From assembly GCA_016110215.1 (NCBI GenBank), contig JADWQD010000002.1, forward strand, positions 2,937,661-3,001,660: a stretch of 64,000 bases of DNA. The letters are read 5' to 3'. Shown piece by piece: positions 22,018 to 33,506 of the stretch. This stretch comes from Capronia americana. Its lineage: Eukaryota; Ascomycota; Eurotiomycetes; Chaetothyriales; Herpotrichiellaceae. Under the pieces are notes generated by a model. It had not been told where the DNA came from. It did no database searches and worked only from the letters and a program-made list of their open reading frames with translations. Position numbers and translations under genes: made by a program. Positions within the stretch are counted from its first letter, which is position 1; each line of letters begins with the position of its first letter.

Positions 22018-24601
22018 ATGGCCTTCTCGCTCTCTGAACTTCTCAACCCCGAACCGTCAATTACACCCACTGCCGGGCCTGAAACAGCAGGGTGAGTCTC
22101 CGTCCTTGCGACAGCGCATTTGATTATTGCGTCTAACCATGCCTGCGTTTTCTAGGATGGAATCCACCGAGCCGGCTGCAACGTTCTTCGCGCCCGAACT
22201 GTTCCAGCACGACGACGACGCGCCGCTCGAGCAAGATGCCTTCGACCGCAAAGCGCATATGGAAGACACAAAGATGGATGATGAACCCCTATTCCAGTCT
22301 GCTGGCATCGTGAACAACTACGACGGTGTGGACGAAGAAGACCACGTCAAGCAGGAGACACTCGACACATACCCTCCTCTAGACGGCGAGATGGCAGACT
22401 CTTCAATGATGGAAATGGTAGAAGAAAGCTTCGATGCAGAAGACAGCCCGGCCAAAGGCAAAAGTCAGACTCCGAAACAACGAAAACACCCAGGAAAGTC
22501 CCGCAAGGCCGACCCAGAGTCGCTGCCGAAATCTTCGATCCACTCCTCCAAAAACGAAGGGCAACATACCGATCGAAGATACCTCTGTTACCTCTGCCAC
22601 AAACTCTTCACTAGACGCCGCTCCGTAAGAGACCACATTTCCAAGATCCACAATATCAAGACCTGGGAGCCAGTACGCAGTCTGGAAGTTGTTGTCGATC
22701 CCATCAGCGGCGAACCGGTGGAACCGCTGGAAGACATTGTAGCCCGAGGTCCACCGCCCCCTCCTCCCAAACCGACAAAAGCAGAGAAAGCCAAAAAGGC
22801 GGTCAGAAACGAGGAAGAAGAGGATGGACAGCGCGAAGAACAGCATGAGGATGAAGTCGAGAAGCCAGACGAACAAGAAGGCATTCCGGTCCGTCTACCG
22901 CCCGTCGTCGAATCGCCTGCGCCGCCCATCGCGGTTGCGACATTGAAGAAGGAGCCCTCGATCGCAGGGTCAAGAGCGTCTTCAACAGAACCATTCGCGA
23001 CCCCGGCTCCCGTCGCAGGCAAAAAGCGGCCGGCCCCTGACGATACCGTCAAACCTCTCTCGGCCGCGGCCAGGAAGAAGGGCACAGCCAAGGTGAAGAG
23101 CACGCCCAACAAGAAGCCCAAGCTTAGCGAAGCAGAACAGAGTCCGCCTGCGTCGCGGTCGACTTTCCGATCCCCCAGCGCTACTCCATCTTCGCATCAG
23201 CTTAAGCCACCCCTGTCCAAACTCAAGAACCAGACGTCGGCCGCGAGTGTCCAGTCATCACCGTCTCGGGCTTCGTCTCGTGCCGCTTCTCGAGAGGTTT
23301 CTGCTTCTCCGTCAGAAGCCGACTCAGCGACAAGCTCAAATGACGATGGGGAGGTATTTTGCATCTGTAGGAAAGGTGACAATCATACCTGGATGATCGC
23401 TTGCGATGGTGGCTGCGACGAATGGTTTCATGGCAACTGTGTGAACATCAAGGAGCGTGATGGAGAATTGATCGACAAGTATATATGCCCGACGTGTACA
23501 AAACCGGGTCTTCAAACGACGTGGAAGCGCATGTGCAGGCGAAAAGATTGCAGGAAGCCTGCTCGTGTCACCCAGATTCCACCTAGCAAATACTGCTCCG
23601 ATGCATGCGGACGCATGTTTTTTGTCGAATTGGTACAACGAGGCGACTCGCACACGCAGACGACGAAGAACGGCGAGTATATTGTCGAGGCGCCCAAGCC
23701 GAAGAAGCACCGAAAGAAACACACGGAGAAGGAGAAGGCCTCCAAACACATTCCGCACCTTGCCAATGGCCTGGATCCAGACAGCCGTCTTGCCACCCCT
23801 GCCTACAGCGACGAGGAGAAGACCGAGTACGAGACGGACAGCAGTCTCGACGATGACATGCTTCCCAATCGTGGCGCAGCTTTACGAGCCGGCGAGGTCA
23901 AGGCACTGATTGAGAGATGCAAAAACATTGAAGAATGGAAGGCCCTGGGCAGGAAGCCGGATACGCCGCCCCTCGATGTCGACGTGGAGATGAAAGACGC
24001 AGAAGACACGAAGGGAGCTCCGCCGGAGTTGGAATACGATGACTTGGAACTTGCGAAATTGGCCGGCATCGAAGCAGAGAAATCCCGGCTCAGTGCTCGA
24101 AGCGCTATACTTAGTGCTCGAGAACAGTTTTTGGAGTTGATCAAGGCGCGTTCTACCGCCATAACGGAAGAAGTTCGTAAGGCACATCCGAAAATGAAGG
24201 ACTTGTGTGGATTTGACCCCAGAGTCGCGTGGTCGGACGAAGAGTTCTTGACCTGGTATGATCAGAAAGGCGGGAAAGCCACCCTTGATGCTGGCGCGGA
24301 TGCCAAAATCGGCCCACCAGACGATCCGGACGAGGAAGGAGACAAGAAACTGCCGAATGGGAATATTCACCACGATGACAACGCCATGTCCGACGAGGAT
24401 GACGGAGGGGACACGATGCCAAAGAAGGGCGGCGTGTGTATCAAGAACAGATGTCCCCGGCACAGGACCTGGGCCAAGGGGCAGCTGGCCGAAGTCAGGT
24501 TCGAGCAAGACTTGGTGAGAAGGGCGTTGCAGCGACAAGAAGGCTTGAAAGAGGAACTCCGGGGCAGAGCCGTCGTTCGGGCTTGGGAGAAGAGAGGCTG
24601 A
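22018..24601 (+). CDS. PHD-finger protein, Spp1/CFP1-like subunit of the Set1/COMPASS histone H3K4 methyltransferase
   Basis: Two exons, 22018-22091 and 22156-24601, with a 64-nt GTGAGT...TAG intron; 839 aa. The first exon supplies MAFSLSELLNPEPS. Order of domains: acidic N-terminus; one C2H2 finger at about 166-188 (CYLC...H...H); a long Pro/Ser/Lys-rich linker; a PHD finger at about 423-474 (FCICRK..., CDGGCDEWFHGNC, YICPTC) that in Spp1 reads H3K4 methylation; then the Spp1-type zinc motif CRRKDCRKPA...YCSDACG at about 484-513, coiled-coil-like helices, and a terminal Cys/His motif (CIKNRCPRH near 785). The order PHD plus second zinc motif plus C-terminal Cys/His motif is that of Spp1/CFP1. 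The added N-terminal C2H2 finger and the length exceed yeast Spp1 (~350 aa). Nuclear function expected. Confidence 0.85.
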
Positions 24602-25614
24602 GGTCGCCCCAGCAATAAAGCACGTTCTGGTTTCGTCTATGGATGTATACGACCCGGTTTACGGCGAAATAAGGCTCGGTTTAAACTCAGCCGCAATGAC
24701 AACATGACTCTTTTGCTATTGAGTTTATCTGCTCTTCCTCGCCTACTTCTTCGTTGACTGGTTCCAGGTTGATATTGTTGCTAGCGAAAGCGAAGTGAAT
24801 GATGAGACCGCTGCACGACGATTTGATCGGGGTCTCCCCGCACTAAGTTAGTTACCTTTGTGCATTCTTAATGTGCATCTACGAGTACTTAGGATGAAGA
24901 ATGGCCTGGCACGTGCCCGGGTAAGTTGCCCCCGTGAAATGCTTCTCGTCTCCTCCTCTGACGATTTCCTCACTCCACTGTGACTACTCAAAAATCCCTT
25001 TTCAGACGGACACGAGGACACATTCCCTTCGTGTCTGCGGCCTTCTCAAACATGGGTTTTGCAACATGGTACGCATGGCGTCATACCCATTCCCATTCCC
25101 GTTTCCCATTACTCACTCCCCGGCCGTCGGCTCCCGAAGATCCCGGCCCGTCAGGTGAGATGTTGGAAGGTACTATAGTAGTACATATCTTTATTCTGGG
25201 GCCTGGGATATCCCCACTTGTGATTCGCTCTCCATTGTCGCCTGTATTCTACGCAGGCGGAATGCGACGGTCTTGTGCTCGACGACCAGAAATGAGACCG
25301 AAAAGAAACGAATCGAAAGAAGGCCGAGGTCACTATTTTTAAGAATCGCGTCGCTGATGACTTCAAGAGCAGCATGTACAGCTAAGGCGACAGTGACGGG
25401 GACAAGCAGCGAGTTGCATCGAATATTGTTATTCGATAGGTCGGCCTTTTCCCAGGCTTTTCCTTTTCCTTATGCCTATCCATCAAGTACTCGTACACTT
25501 AAACTTACATTTCCATTTACGCACCAAGACTGACCACGGCGTGCAATTTCTTTTTCCTTCACTCAACGACCGTGCCGCCAGTCCGCCGCGAGTAGCGGCA
25601 AGTGAGCGTGCCTC
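24602..25614. other. Intergenic region between convergent genes
   Basis: Convergent 3' flanks. No domain-bearing frame, repeat or RNA gene recognised. Confidence 0.55.
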
Positions 25615-26830
25615 CTACTTAGCAGCTACAGTGCTGTTCTCCATCAATCTCTCCACCGTCTCTCCCACACTCACTCCCCCCCGGACCAGTTTCCTCTCCT
25701 CCGGCTCCTCCAGCTTCACGTCGACGGTCTTGACTACGCCGTCGCGGCCCAAGAACGCCGGTAAACTGACGCAACAGCCTAGCTCTTCCCGGAAATGGCT
25801 GATAGGCATGGGCCCCGCCGGCAGCGAGGCGAGCTGGTCTGGCAGGCGACCAAACAGCGGGATCTGTGCTTTGTTGTCGTAGACGATGGCGGAGATGATG
25901 CGCGCGACCGACGAGGCGATGCTGAATGTCGGCGCGCCTTTGACGTTGGCTATCACGTGGCCTTGCTTGCGGGATCGGGCTGCCAGCTCGGCCTCGGTGA
26001 CGGCGCCGAAGTCGACGGGAGACATGGGGGACTCGCTGATGGGGACGCCGGAAATGACGGCCGTGGACCAGGCGGGGAAGTCGGCTTGCGGGCCATTGTC
26101 GTGTGTGCCTAAGATGTCGGCGTGGATGCTCTCGGGAGAGATCTGTGCCGCGCGAGAAAAGACGAGGGACAAAGGTCAGTTGCATTGTATTCGGGTGAAA
26201 GGGTAAAAAACGAACAAGGGGCTTTTGACACGAAGCAAACATTACCTTTAGCTCTTCGGCTATGATTCTCCGCAATCTGACTGTGTCGAGGTACGTTCCT
26301 AGGCCTAGAACATGTGAGCTCGGCAGGTTTGCCAGCCTGTACGCCAGCGTGGTGAGGATATCAACGGGATTTGACACGATCAAAAGGATGGTTGAGGGGA
26401 GGAGGTACGGTTTTAATCCATCGATGATGTGGCGGAGGATGGCGGTCGTGCGCTCGAGTTGCTGGACTCTCGTTTCGTCTGGAGCTGGGAATCAGTCTAC
26501 GAACGCGGCATTCGCGTCACCGGAGACGGTAGACTCACCTTTCCGCCGCTTCACCCCCGCGGCAATGACGATGATGTCGCACTCTGCAGCGTCGCGTAAC
26601 GTCCCAGGCCTCACGCGCGTGCTACTCCCTTCTGCGCACGAAGCGTCCGATAGATCGCGCACCTGTGCGTCTCGCTTGTCGAGATTCACATCAACGAGGA
26701 GGAGCTCCGAATACCGAGACCCGTGCAGGAGGGCGTACGCAATGGCTGACCCGACGGTACCAGTGCCGATGATGGCGATGCGTGTTGCCGTTGGGCAGGG
26801 TGGTGGTTGGGGCTGTGAGAAGGATGACAT
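25615..26830 (-). CDS. Lactate/malate dehydrogenase family protein
   Basis: Three exons: 26830-26539, 26478-26246 and 26142-25615; introns 60 and 103 nt; 350 aa. Rossmann motif IIGTGTVGSAIA (G22-G27) for NAD; SNPVDILT for the cofactor/amide region; Asp162 and Arg165 in YLDTVR, and His189 in LGTHDN, match the LDH catalytic Asp168, Arg171 and His195. Arg101 in DETR matches the substrate loop Arg109. The residue six positions before it, Gln102 in lactate dehydrogenases, is Arg95 here (KRRKDETR), which in the family is the signature of malate/oxaloacetate specificity. Fungal cytosolic LDH paralogues exist, so the overall call is LDH-like by sequence but with an MDH-type specificity residue. No organelle targeting sequence is evident. 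Confidence 0.9.
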
Positions 26831-28115
26831 TGGATGTATTGTTTTTTCAACTGGGTTATTGTGGAGAGTTTGTGCTAAAATCTTGAGGCTGCTTCATGAG
26901 TAGCGTAATTAGCGTCGTTCGTAGTGTGTGTGTTTGTAAGTGTGTGTTTTTGCAGACGGCGCGCTACCTATACCAGGTGCTATCCGGGCGATATTATAGC
27001 ATTTGCGCCTTGGGTCAGTGGTTCGGTAGTGGTATGACAATCCATGTCACATGAGTGCCCGGATGTGGGAGTCCAAGGTCGGCTGGCACCTTCCATCTCG
27101 TAAACGCCACACCCTGGACCCCGCAAGAAGGTAAATCGCGTTCGAAACGAACAGCCCGGGCTCCGTTTGGCGCATGATGAGGCGGGAAGGCCTGCGCGAC
27201 TTCGTGTGCAATCGGATTCCGTGCAGTCGTTCGCCACTCTGTTTGCGGGAGTCTGGCGGGAGTGGGGACGGCTGTAGCGAGTGCGGATTGCGTGAGATAT
27301 AGGAAAGCGGGGGTTTTGGCTGGGGGAGCTCTGGTGTCTGACAGTCTCATACGACTATTGTCCCCTGCTGGTAAAGAGAAGAACCACGGGTCGGGAGTTA
27401 ACCCGGTAAAAGGAACCGCTCGACCCGCATCACCACGGTATGACACCTATAGGACCTGGCACACGGAGAGCTTGGGCCAGCAGACAGAACCCAATGTAGG
27501 TCTCGTCGGGAGTGATTTGAGAACAATAGTCTAGGTGTTTATGCTCTTTCGAAGGTTGCCGTGGATCGAGGCCAATATTTGCTCTGTCTCGATTGATCGA
27601 CTGATGTTGCTCATGGTATTGGCCTAGGGACATCAACCTGGCCGAAAGGGTAGAACTTTGAGAGGGTCGACATGCTACATCGACACTTTTACCTGACAAT
27701 ATTACTTCATACAGAGACAAGCAGCAAAACTTGAACATGGCGAGGACGGACAGAACGGTGTAGATGCGTGACTGGTTTCGCTTTCGGCGTATCGCGCCTC
27801 TAGACTCAACCGTACGATAATAGGGCGGGCGGTACCGCACAATTGGCAACACCATTCTCAACTTCCCTTCATGTTTCGCTCAATGTTTCCCCATCAGCCC
27901 TTCGACTGTTGTGCTGTTGTCGCGATGATTATCCGAGGCCTTTGCAAATATAGCCCTAGGCATATATTCTCGAAACCCCACTCCTCAGTTCCATCGGTAT
28001 CTTCTCGCGACTCCGAAGTCACTTGCGAAAACGGGGTTCACTAGGACCTTGCATCTGCATATTCCAGATATCCGGATTTGAAGAGTTCATCAGAGACGTC
28101 CGCTTACTGCTAGAA
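26831..28115. other. Intergenic, no gene recognised
   Basis: Shared upstream region of the divergent dehydrogenase and C2H2 genes. Contains a GT-rich stretch at about 26923-26951. No coding signal recognised. Confidence 0.55.
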
Positions 28116-28851
28116 ATGACGTTGTATCAGTGCACGGTCTGCTCACGATCGTTCAAACGGAATGAGCATTTGACTAGGCATAAGAGAAGCCATTTTGCGG
28201 ACCGACCTTTCACTTGTCCAATTTGTGTTCGATCATTCACACGACAGTAAGGGAAATGGAACTCTGCGAAATTTATGGCATTGGAAGAAGCTAATGATAC
28301 CGCGTGCACATAGAGACTCACTGCTACGGCATCTGTCGTCTCACGCAAAATCACCGGCCCGAAGCAGCCAGCTGAAGCAAGGCAAAAATGACGAGGAGTC
28401 CGACCAGTTACACGCTTCCGACAATGAGGACAGCCAAGAGCTGCAGGATGCCACAACGCTTCCCGAGCAACGCCAGTTAAATCCAGACCAGTCCAGTCCT
28501 GCCAGCATCCCAAATGTGGTTGATGCCATCTCGAACGCAAACATCGAGGATGAACCAGACATCGATGTCCCCCCGGAGCTTGTTGCTGTCCAGCCTAACA
28601 GCAATGAGCATTGTATCAATAGCAGCGTGGAGCTGCACAGCCCTCAGAGTGCCGCTTCGAATTACGCCCATGCTATGGAATCCGCTGAGACATACGGTAG
28701 CTCGGGACCAAATTACGATGCGGACGTTCTCTACCGACGCCGCTCTGTAAGAACTCATTCTCCATCAGATTTGCTTGAGTACCCTGAGGCACTGTATAGC
28801 GACGTAGTCGACGTTCATGCGAGAAAATGGTTGAAGGACTTTTGTGCCTGA
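28116..28851 (+). CDS. Short C2H2 zinc-finger protein (DNA-binding domain only)
   Basis: Exons 28116-28246 and 28314-28851 with a 67-nt intron; 222 aa. Two tandem C2H2 fingers start at once: CTVCSRSFKRNEHLTRHKRSH and CPICVRSFTRQDSLLRHLSSH; the second is completed only after splicing, which confirms the junction. This N-terminal finger pair is typical of fungal regulators that continue for 500-800 residues into a fungal_trans domain, but this frame ends after an acidic, Ser/Asn-rich tail of about 160 residues (..HARKWLKDFCA). It may be a truncated regulator or an independent competitor for DNA sites. It ends 23 bp from the convergent DUF3425 gene, leaving no room for a further exon before overlap. 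Start chosen at the first ATG in frame. Confidence 0.8.
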
Positions 28852-28874
28852 AAATTGCGCGGCATTGGCCGATG

Positions 28875-30246
28875 TTAAATTTCGATCGTTGCACCAACCA
28901 AAGCCTCAATCTTCGACTTCAACCGAAACACGGCGGGCCGACTTAGGCCAACAGGCCTACCGACATCCACCTGTGGCAAGTTGGGGAAGCTTTTCACCTT
29001 CCAGCCTGACGCTGCGGTGTCGGCATACAGGCAGGGGTATGCTTCAAAGAAACCGTCGTCCAGCTTCTGCGTGTCGAATTCGTCATATTGAAGATCATAT
29101 GCTCGTGATAGAGCCCGCAGTTCCGGAGTGCGCAGAACTGGTTTCTTTTCTAGACCTGGTTCTGCTGCTAACGGGTTTGTGCTTCTGACATTCTCCAAAC
29201 AAACAACATCCCAGACACGGAACGACGTCTCGTCGTTCACTTCCTCGATGATTCTGGGACTTGATCCCGGAACATCCTGTTGGAATGATTGCTTTCTTCG
29301 GCCAAGTCCTTTCCGGTGCGCGACGAGATTGTGGATGGCCACCCGGAATAAGTCATCGAGGTCTATCTGGTCCTGGTACTTTATCGCCATGTCTCGAACA
29401 TCTGGCCATGGCATCCAGTCGATCATTGGGGAATGAGGTATAGCCAACTGAGCCCGTGTTGGGCGGTAGGCCGGAGGCAGCTGCGTGTAGGAGCGCTCGC
29501 AAGGGAAATTTCGCCAGAGTTCCGCATAGAGAAAGCCTCGAAAGGTAGCCTGTTCAACACCAAGCCAGTCAACATATCAGCTTCGATCCCATACACTGGC
29601 TCCGTGGCTGGCCAAACTCACAGTCAAATTCCAGTACCCTTCAGCCGCCGGCCACGCTTCGCGCACTACCCACAGCACTGCTTCTGCAGTGATGGCACGT
29701 TGCAAGTCATTACTGGAATGATCAGCGTGGTCGGATAGCAAACATATTTCACTGGGCTCACTCTAGGACAGATTTCTCCGAGCAGCAGCGAACCAATTGC
29801 CTCGATGCAGTGATATACATATCCATTCGTGATCTTGGCAGGCTTGTGTTATATCCCATGACCAGATTCAGCCCTGACAGGGGTCGAACAAAAGGCTGGT
29901 CAAGCAACGTCATCCCGTCGGAACGTACAAGAGACCTCTTCCTCTTGAGGATCGACTGCTGCGGGATAATATTCGCGCATTCGTCTTCGGGCTCTGGCTC
30001 GCTGGCTGACGACGATCTTACATGGCGGTTGTTCGTACTCTTCGGGCTCCGCATCGGTAGTCTGGCTCCTGGCTGATGATGGAGAGACAGGCGTCGTGCT
30101 CGGATATGTGGATGTCTTTGTTGATGTCGCGCATCCGACTGCACCCACTTCGGCTCGGTAATAGCTTCGGCGGCTGCCTCAATACTGTCCTCATCGTCGA
30201 GGTAGTACAGGCTCTGACAATCGTCTCGTATCCACTGTCCCGGCAT
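28875..30246 (-). CDS. DUF3425-domain protein (bZIP-regulator type, no bZIP seen)
   Basis: Three exons: 30246-29762, 29712-29622 and 29549-28875, with introns of 49 and 72 nt that keep one frame; 416 aa. The C-terminal 250 residues match DUF3425: a WNLT..FRGFLYAELWR helix, LPPAYRPTRAQLAIPHSPMI, then DWMPWPDVRD and the acidic helix DQIDLDDLF, and a terminal segment with QKLDDGFFEAYPCLY. DUF3425 usually lies C-terminal to a bZIP. Here the N-terminal 160 residues are basic and Ser-rich (RARRL, ILKRKRSL) without a leucine zipper. A 63-nt stretch in exon 1 (30025-29963 approximately) has GTAAGA and CAG ends and is a multiple of three, so it could be an optional intron. Probable transcription-related protein; function otherwise unknown. 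Confidence 0.78.
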
Positions 30247-30883
30247 TATCGCATCGGATCATTTCCTGCTCAATGGACTTCGACAGGTCCGTTCCGAGTA
30301 TTGCATTGCGCCTGTGCGGCAAAAAATCGAGCCTGATGCGGATCCATTACACAACAACAAGTTGTGGGAACGTCAACAGGATGTTCATCCACAGCTGACT
30401 TGGCATTTTGCTGGAGATCAGTTTGGTGCGGGGTCCCCAGGGATCCCAATCTTCCGGCTCACCTCTGAGCCCGCAAGCTGACAAGGACATGCCAAGTGCA
30501 CCGTACAGCGCCGGGACGACCATCTCGTAAGATGCACCTTAGACTGCCCTAGCACGATACTCGACGTCAACCAATGGGACATGCACTGATTACAGGGTTG
30601 GAAACAACCAATTCTGGCATCAATCCCCGATCTCTTGTCCCCTGATCCGGTGCCGCAACCGAGGGGCTCCGCTACCCCACAGCTCGCTTCATCGGGTATG
30701 TGTATCTTGTAACGCGTACGTGTGATTGATGACCAGGATCCCGGTTTGGACAGCCTTACGTCTATATATGCTTCCAAGTCCTCTGGGTGCATCACTCTAG
30801 AAATAAAGGCTATAACCATCCAGAAGCTTTTGGTCTCCGTGGTCTCGTCCTTTCCACTACTGAATTGAGCAGATCTCACCAAG
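30247..30883. promoter_or_regulatory. Intergenic region between divergent DUF3425 and FAD-monooxygenase genes
   Basis: 637 bp separating two divergent start codons, so it probably contains both promoters. No TATA box, RNA gene or repeat stands out. Confidence 0.45.
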
Positions 30884-33236
30884 ATGGCACAAGGGCCAGG
30901 TAGCGCAGATGGGCATTCGGAGGTAGATGTCCTTATCGTTGGGGCAGGTCCTGCAGGGTTGATGATGGCGAATTGGATGAGCCGATGTGGCATTCGAACG
31001 AGGATCGTGGACAAACGAGGGACCAAGGTATACAATCTTCGCCGGTCATCTCTCGTGGACTGGGAAGGCTGATTCCCTGCATGCATTAGGTATTCAACGG
31101 ACAAGCAGACGGGCTCCAGTGCCGTACGCTTGAGATCTTCGACAGTTTCGATTTTGGGCACCGGGCTTGGATAGAAGCGAACCACATGCTGGAGATCTGT
31201 TTATGGAATCCAGACCCGAAAACGGGAATCATCCATCGCTCCGACCGCATCCCTGATACCATTCCCAATATCTCAAGATTTCAACAGGTTGTCCTACATC
31301 AAGGACGTATCGAGCGATTCTTCCTGGACTCCATCTCCGAAAATTCTAAGAGGACGCTGAAAGATGTGCCGGGCTGGGAGGATGGCATCAAAGTTGAACA
31401 CGGGGTGCTCCCAACTTCTCTTGAATTCGACGACAGTCTGGCTGAAAGCACGGACGCATATCCAATTACTGTGAGGCTTCGGCACCTCACCGAGCAGGAG
31501 GCGACGCCCAAGCAGTCTGCCACAAGTCTCAACGGCTCCGGATTACAGGACGGGCTGTTTCGGAGCAACCTCTCCCCGGATGATACTCAGGAACTGCTGG
31601 AGAAGACGAAGCTGCTGCAAGCAAAGGCAGGAAGGGAGGAAATCGTGAAGGCTAAGTATATGCTCGGCGCGGATGGCGCCCACAGCTGGGTTAGGAATCA
31701 ACTCGGCTTCAAACTACAAGGAGAGAGCACGGATTACATCTGGGGAGTTCTTGACATCATACCTATCACGGACTTTCCCGACATCCGAATGAGATGTGCT
31801 ATCCACAGCGAGAGCAGCGGGAGCGTGATGGTCATCCCGAGAGAGAACAAGTTGGTCCGATTGTACATCCAGTTAACAACGACCGAGAATGCCGAGGGCG
31901 GCAAGAAGGCGGACCGGAGCAAGATCAACCCGGAGTCAATCCTTGCAAGCGCCCAGAAAATCTTGAGACCGTACAAGATCACTTATCGATACTGCGACTG
32001 GTGGACAGCCTATCAGATCGGGCAGCGGGTAGGGGACAGCTTCAGTCTCAAGGAGAGGATCTTTTTAGCTGGTGACGCCGTTCATACTCACAGCCCAAAG
32101 GTAAAGTCTCCAGGCGCCCAGGCGATGAAGTGCATGGCTGACATTGGAGCCAGGCCGGTCAAGGGATGAACGTGAGCATGCAGGACGGTGAGTACAACGC
32201 CTTTGATAAACAAGGGGTTCGTTAACACGTCGTTGTAGCATTCAACCTCGGGTGGAAGGTCGCAAGCGTCGTCAAGGGCATCAGCAACCGCTCCATTCTC
32301 AAGACTTACCAGTCAGAACGCCGCAGAATAGCGCAAGACCTGATCGACTTTGACCACCGGTTCTCGCGGCTCTTCTCTGGCCGGCCTGCCAAGGATGTTC
32401 TCGACGAGGAAGGCATCTCCATGGACGAGTTCAAGCAGGCGTTCGAAAAGGGGAATCTCTTTGCCAGCGGCACGGCCGTCGACTATGGCGCAAGCGTCGT
32501 TGTCGCCAAGTCCGGGGACAGCACGACGCAGGGCGATGGCACAGAAGTCCTTGGCGCAGAGAAGTTGCGAGTCGTCAGCAACCAGGGCGTCGCGGCGGAG
32601 ATCAAAGTCGGCATGAGGATGCCGTCATTCAAAGTCCTCAACCAATCCGACGCCCGACCGTGGCACTTCCAGGAATTGTTGAAGAGCAACGGCACGTGGC
32701 GGGTCGTTGTCTTTGCAGGTAATATCAAGGCGCCAAGTCAAAGGGCTAAACTCGAAAAACTAGGCGAGAAGCTCTCCTCCTCGACATCCTTCTTGAAACG
32801 CTTCACTCCGCCCAACAAGCGGTACGACTCTGTCTTCGAACTCCTCTCCGTGCACTCTGCGCCTCGTCACGAAGTCACCATCTTTGACTTCCCCCCCGTC
32901 TTCCATCCCTGGGACGATAAGGACGGCTGGGATTACTGGAAGATTTTCGTCGACGACGTCTCTTACCATGAAGGGTATGGCGACGCGTATAAAAATTACG
33001 GCGTCGACCGGGAGAAAGGCTGTGCTGTCATCCTCAGACCGGATCAGTATGTCGGTTGGGTCGGAGAGATGGACGACTACGAGAGCATGGAAAAGTTCTT
33101 CAGTGGATTCATGGTGGAGCAGCCGGGTGGACAGGAACGCACTAAGGTGAACGGTTGGGAGGGGGTTTTCCGCGAGGTCAATGGCTCAGGATTGCCAGCC
33201 ACGGATGAGGCTGTTGTAGGAACGGCGGCAGCGTGA
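30884..33236 (+). CDS. FAD-dependent aromatic monooxygenase, phenol 2-monooxygenase type
   Basis: Four exons: 30884-31027, 31090-32100, 32154-32187 (34 nt) and 32239-33236; introns 62, 53 and 51 nt; 728 aa. PHBH-type flavoenzyme marks: VLIVGAGPAGLMMA (G20-G25), the DG motif LGADGAHSWVR at about 242, and the GD motif FLAGDAVHTHSPK (376-377), after which splicing restores AGQGMNVSMQDAFNLGWK. The last ~170 residues form the thioredoxin-like C-terminal dimerisation domain of phenol hydroxylases (GMRMPSF..., DYWKIFVDDVSYHEGYGDAY, AVILRPDQYVGWVG). The enzyme is expected to ortho-hydroxylate a phenolic ring with NADPH and O2, in catabolism of plant phenolics or in secondary metabolism. Regulator-like genes lie on both sides. 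The substrate cannot be read from sequence. Confidence 0.93.
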
Positions 33237-33506
33237 GCTAGCCGAGCATACTGAGGTAGGTAGATAGGGCGGAAGTGCAGATTTGTCCGGGGAATCTCTC
33301 CACCCACGAAATGGACTCATTCTACAGTCGGACAGGATATGACATATGCGGAAGATGACTGGACTCTCGCAATGGGATGCGTATACGTTCGAACTGGAGA
33401 CCACGTCTTCTTTGGAGAAGGAGCCCGCTGGCACAAGAAGGAAGATATATACCACATAAATCAAGTGGCGTTCATTGCATGCCGGGCTGGCTTGCTTTCC
33501 GCTCCC

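Noticed and set aside
29900..30148. Basic SQRARARRR segment as a possible bZIP basic region
   Set aside because: Lies in a frame different from the DUF3425 exon, lacks the N-x7-R signature and any leucine heptads, and has no splice pair linking it.
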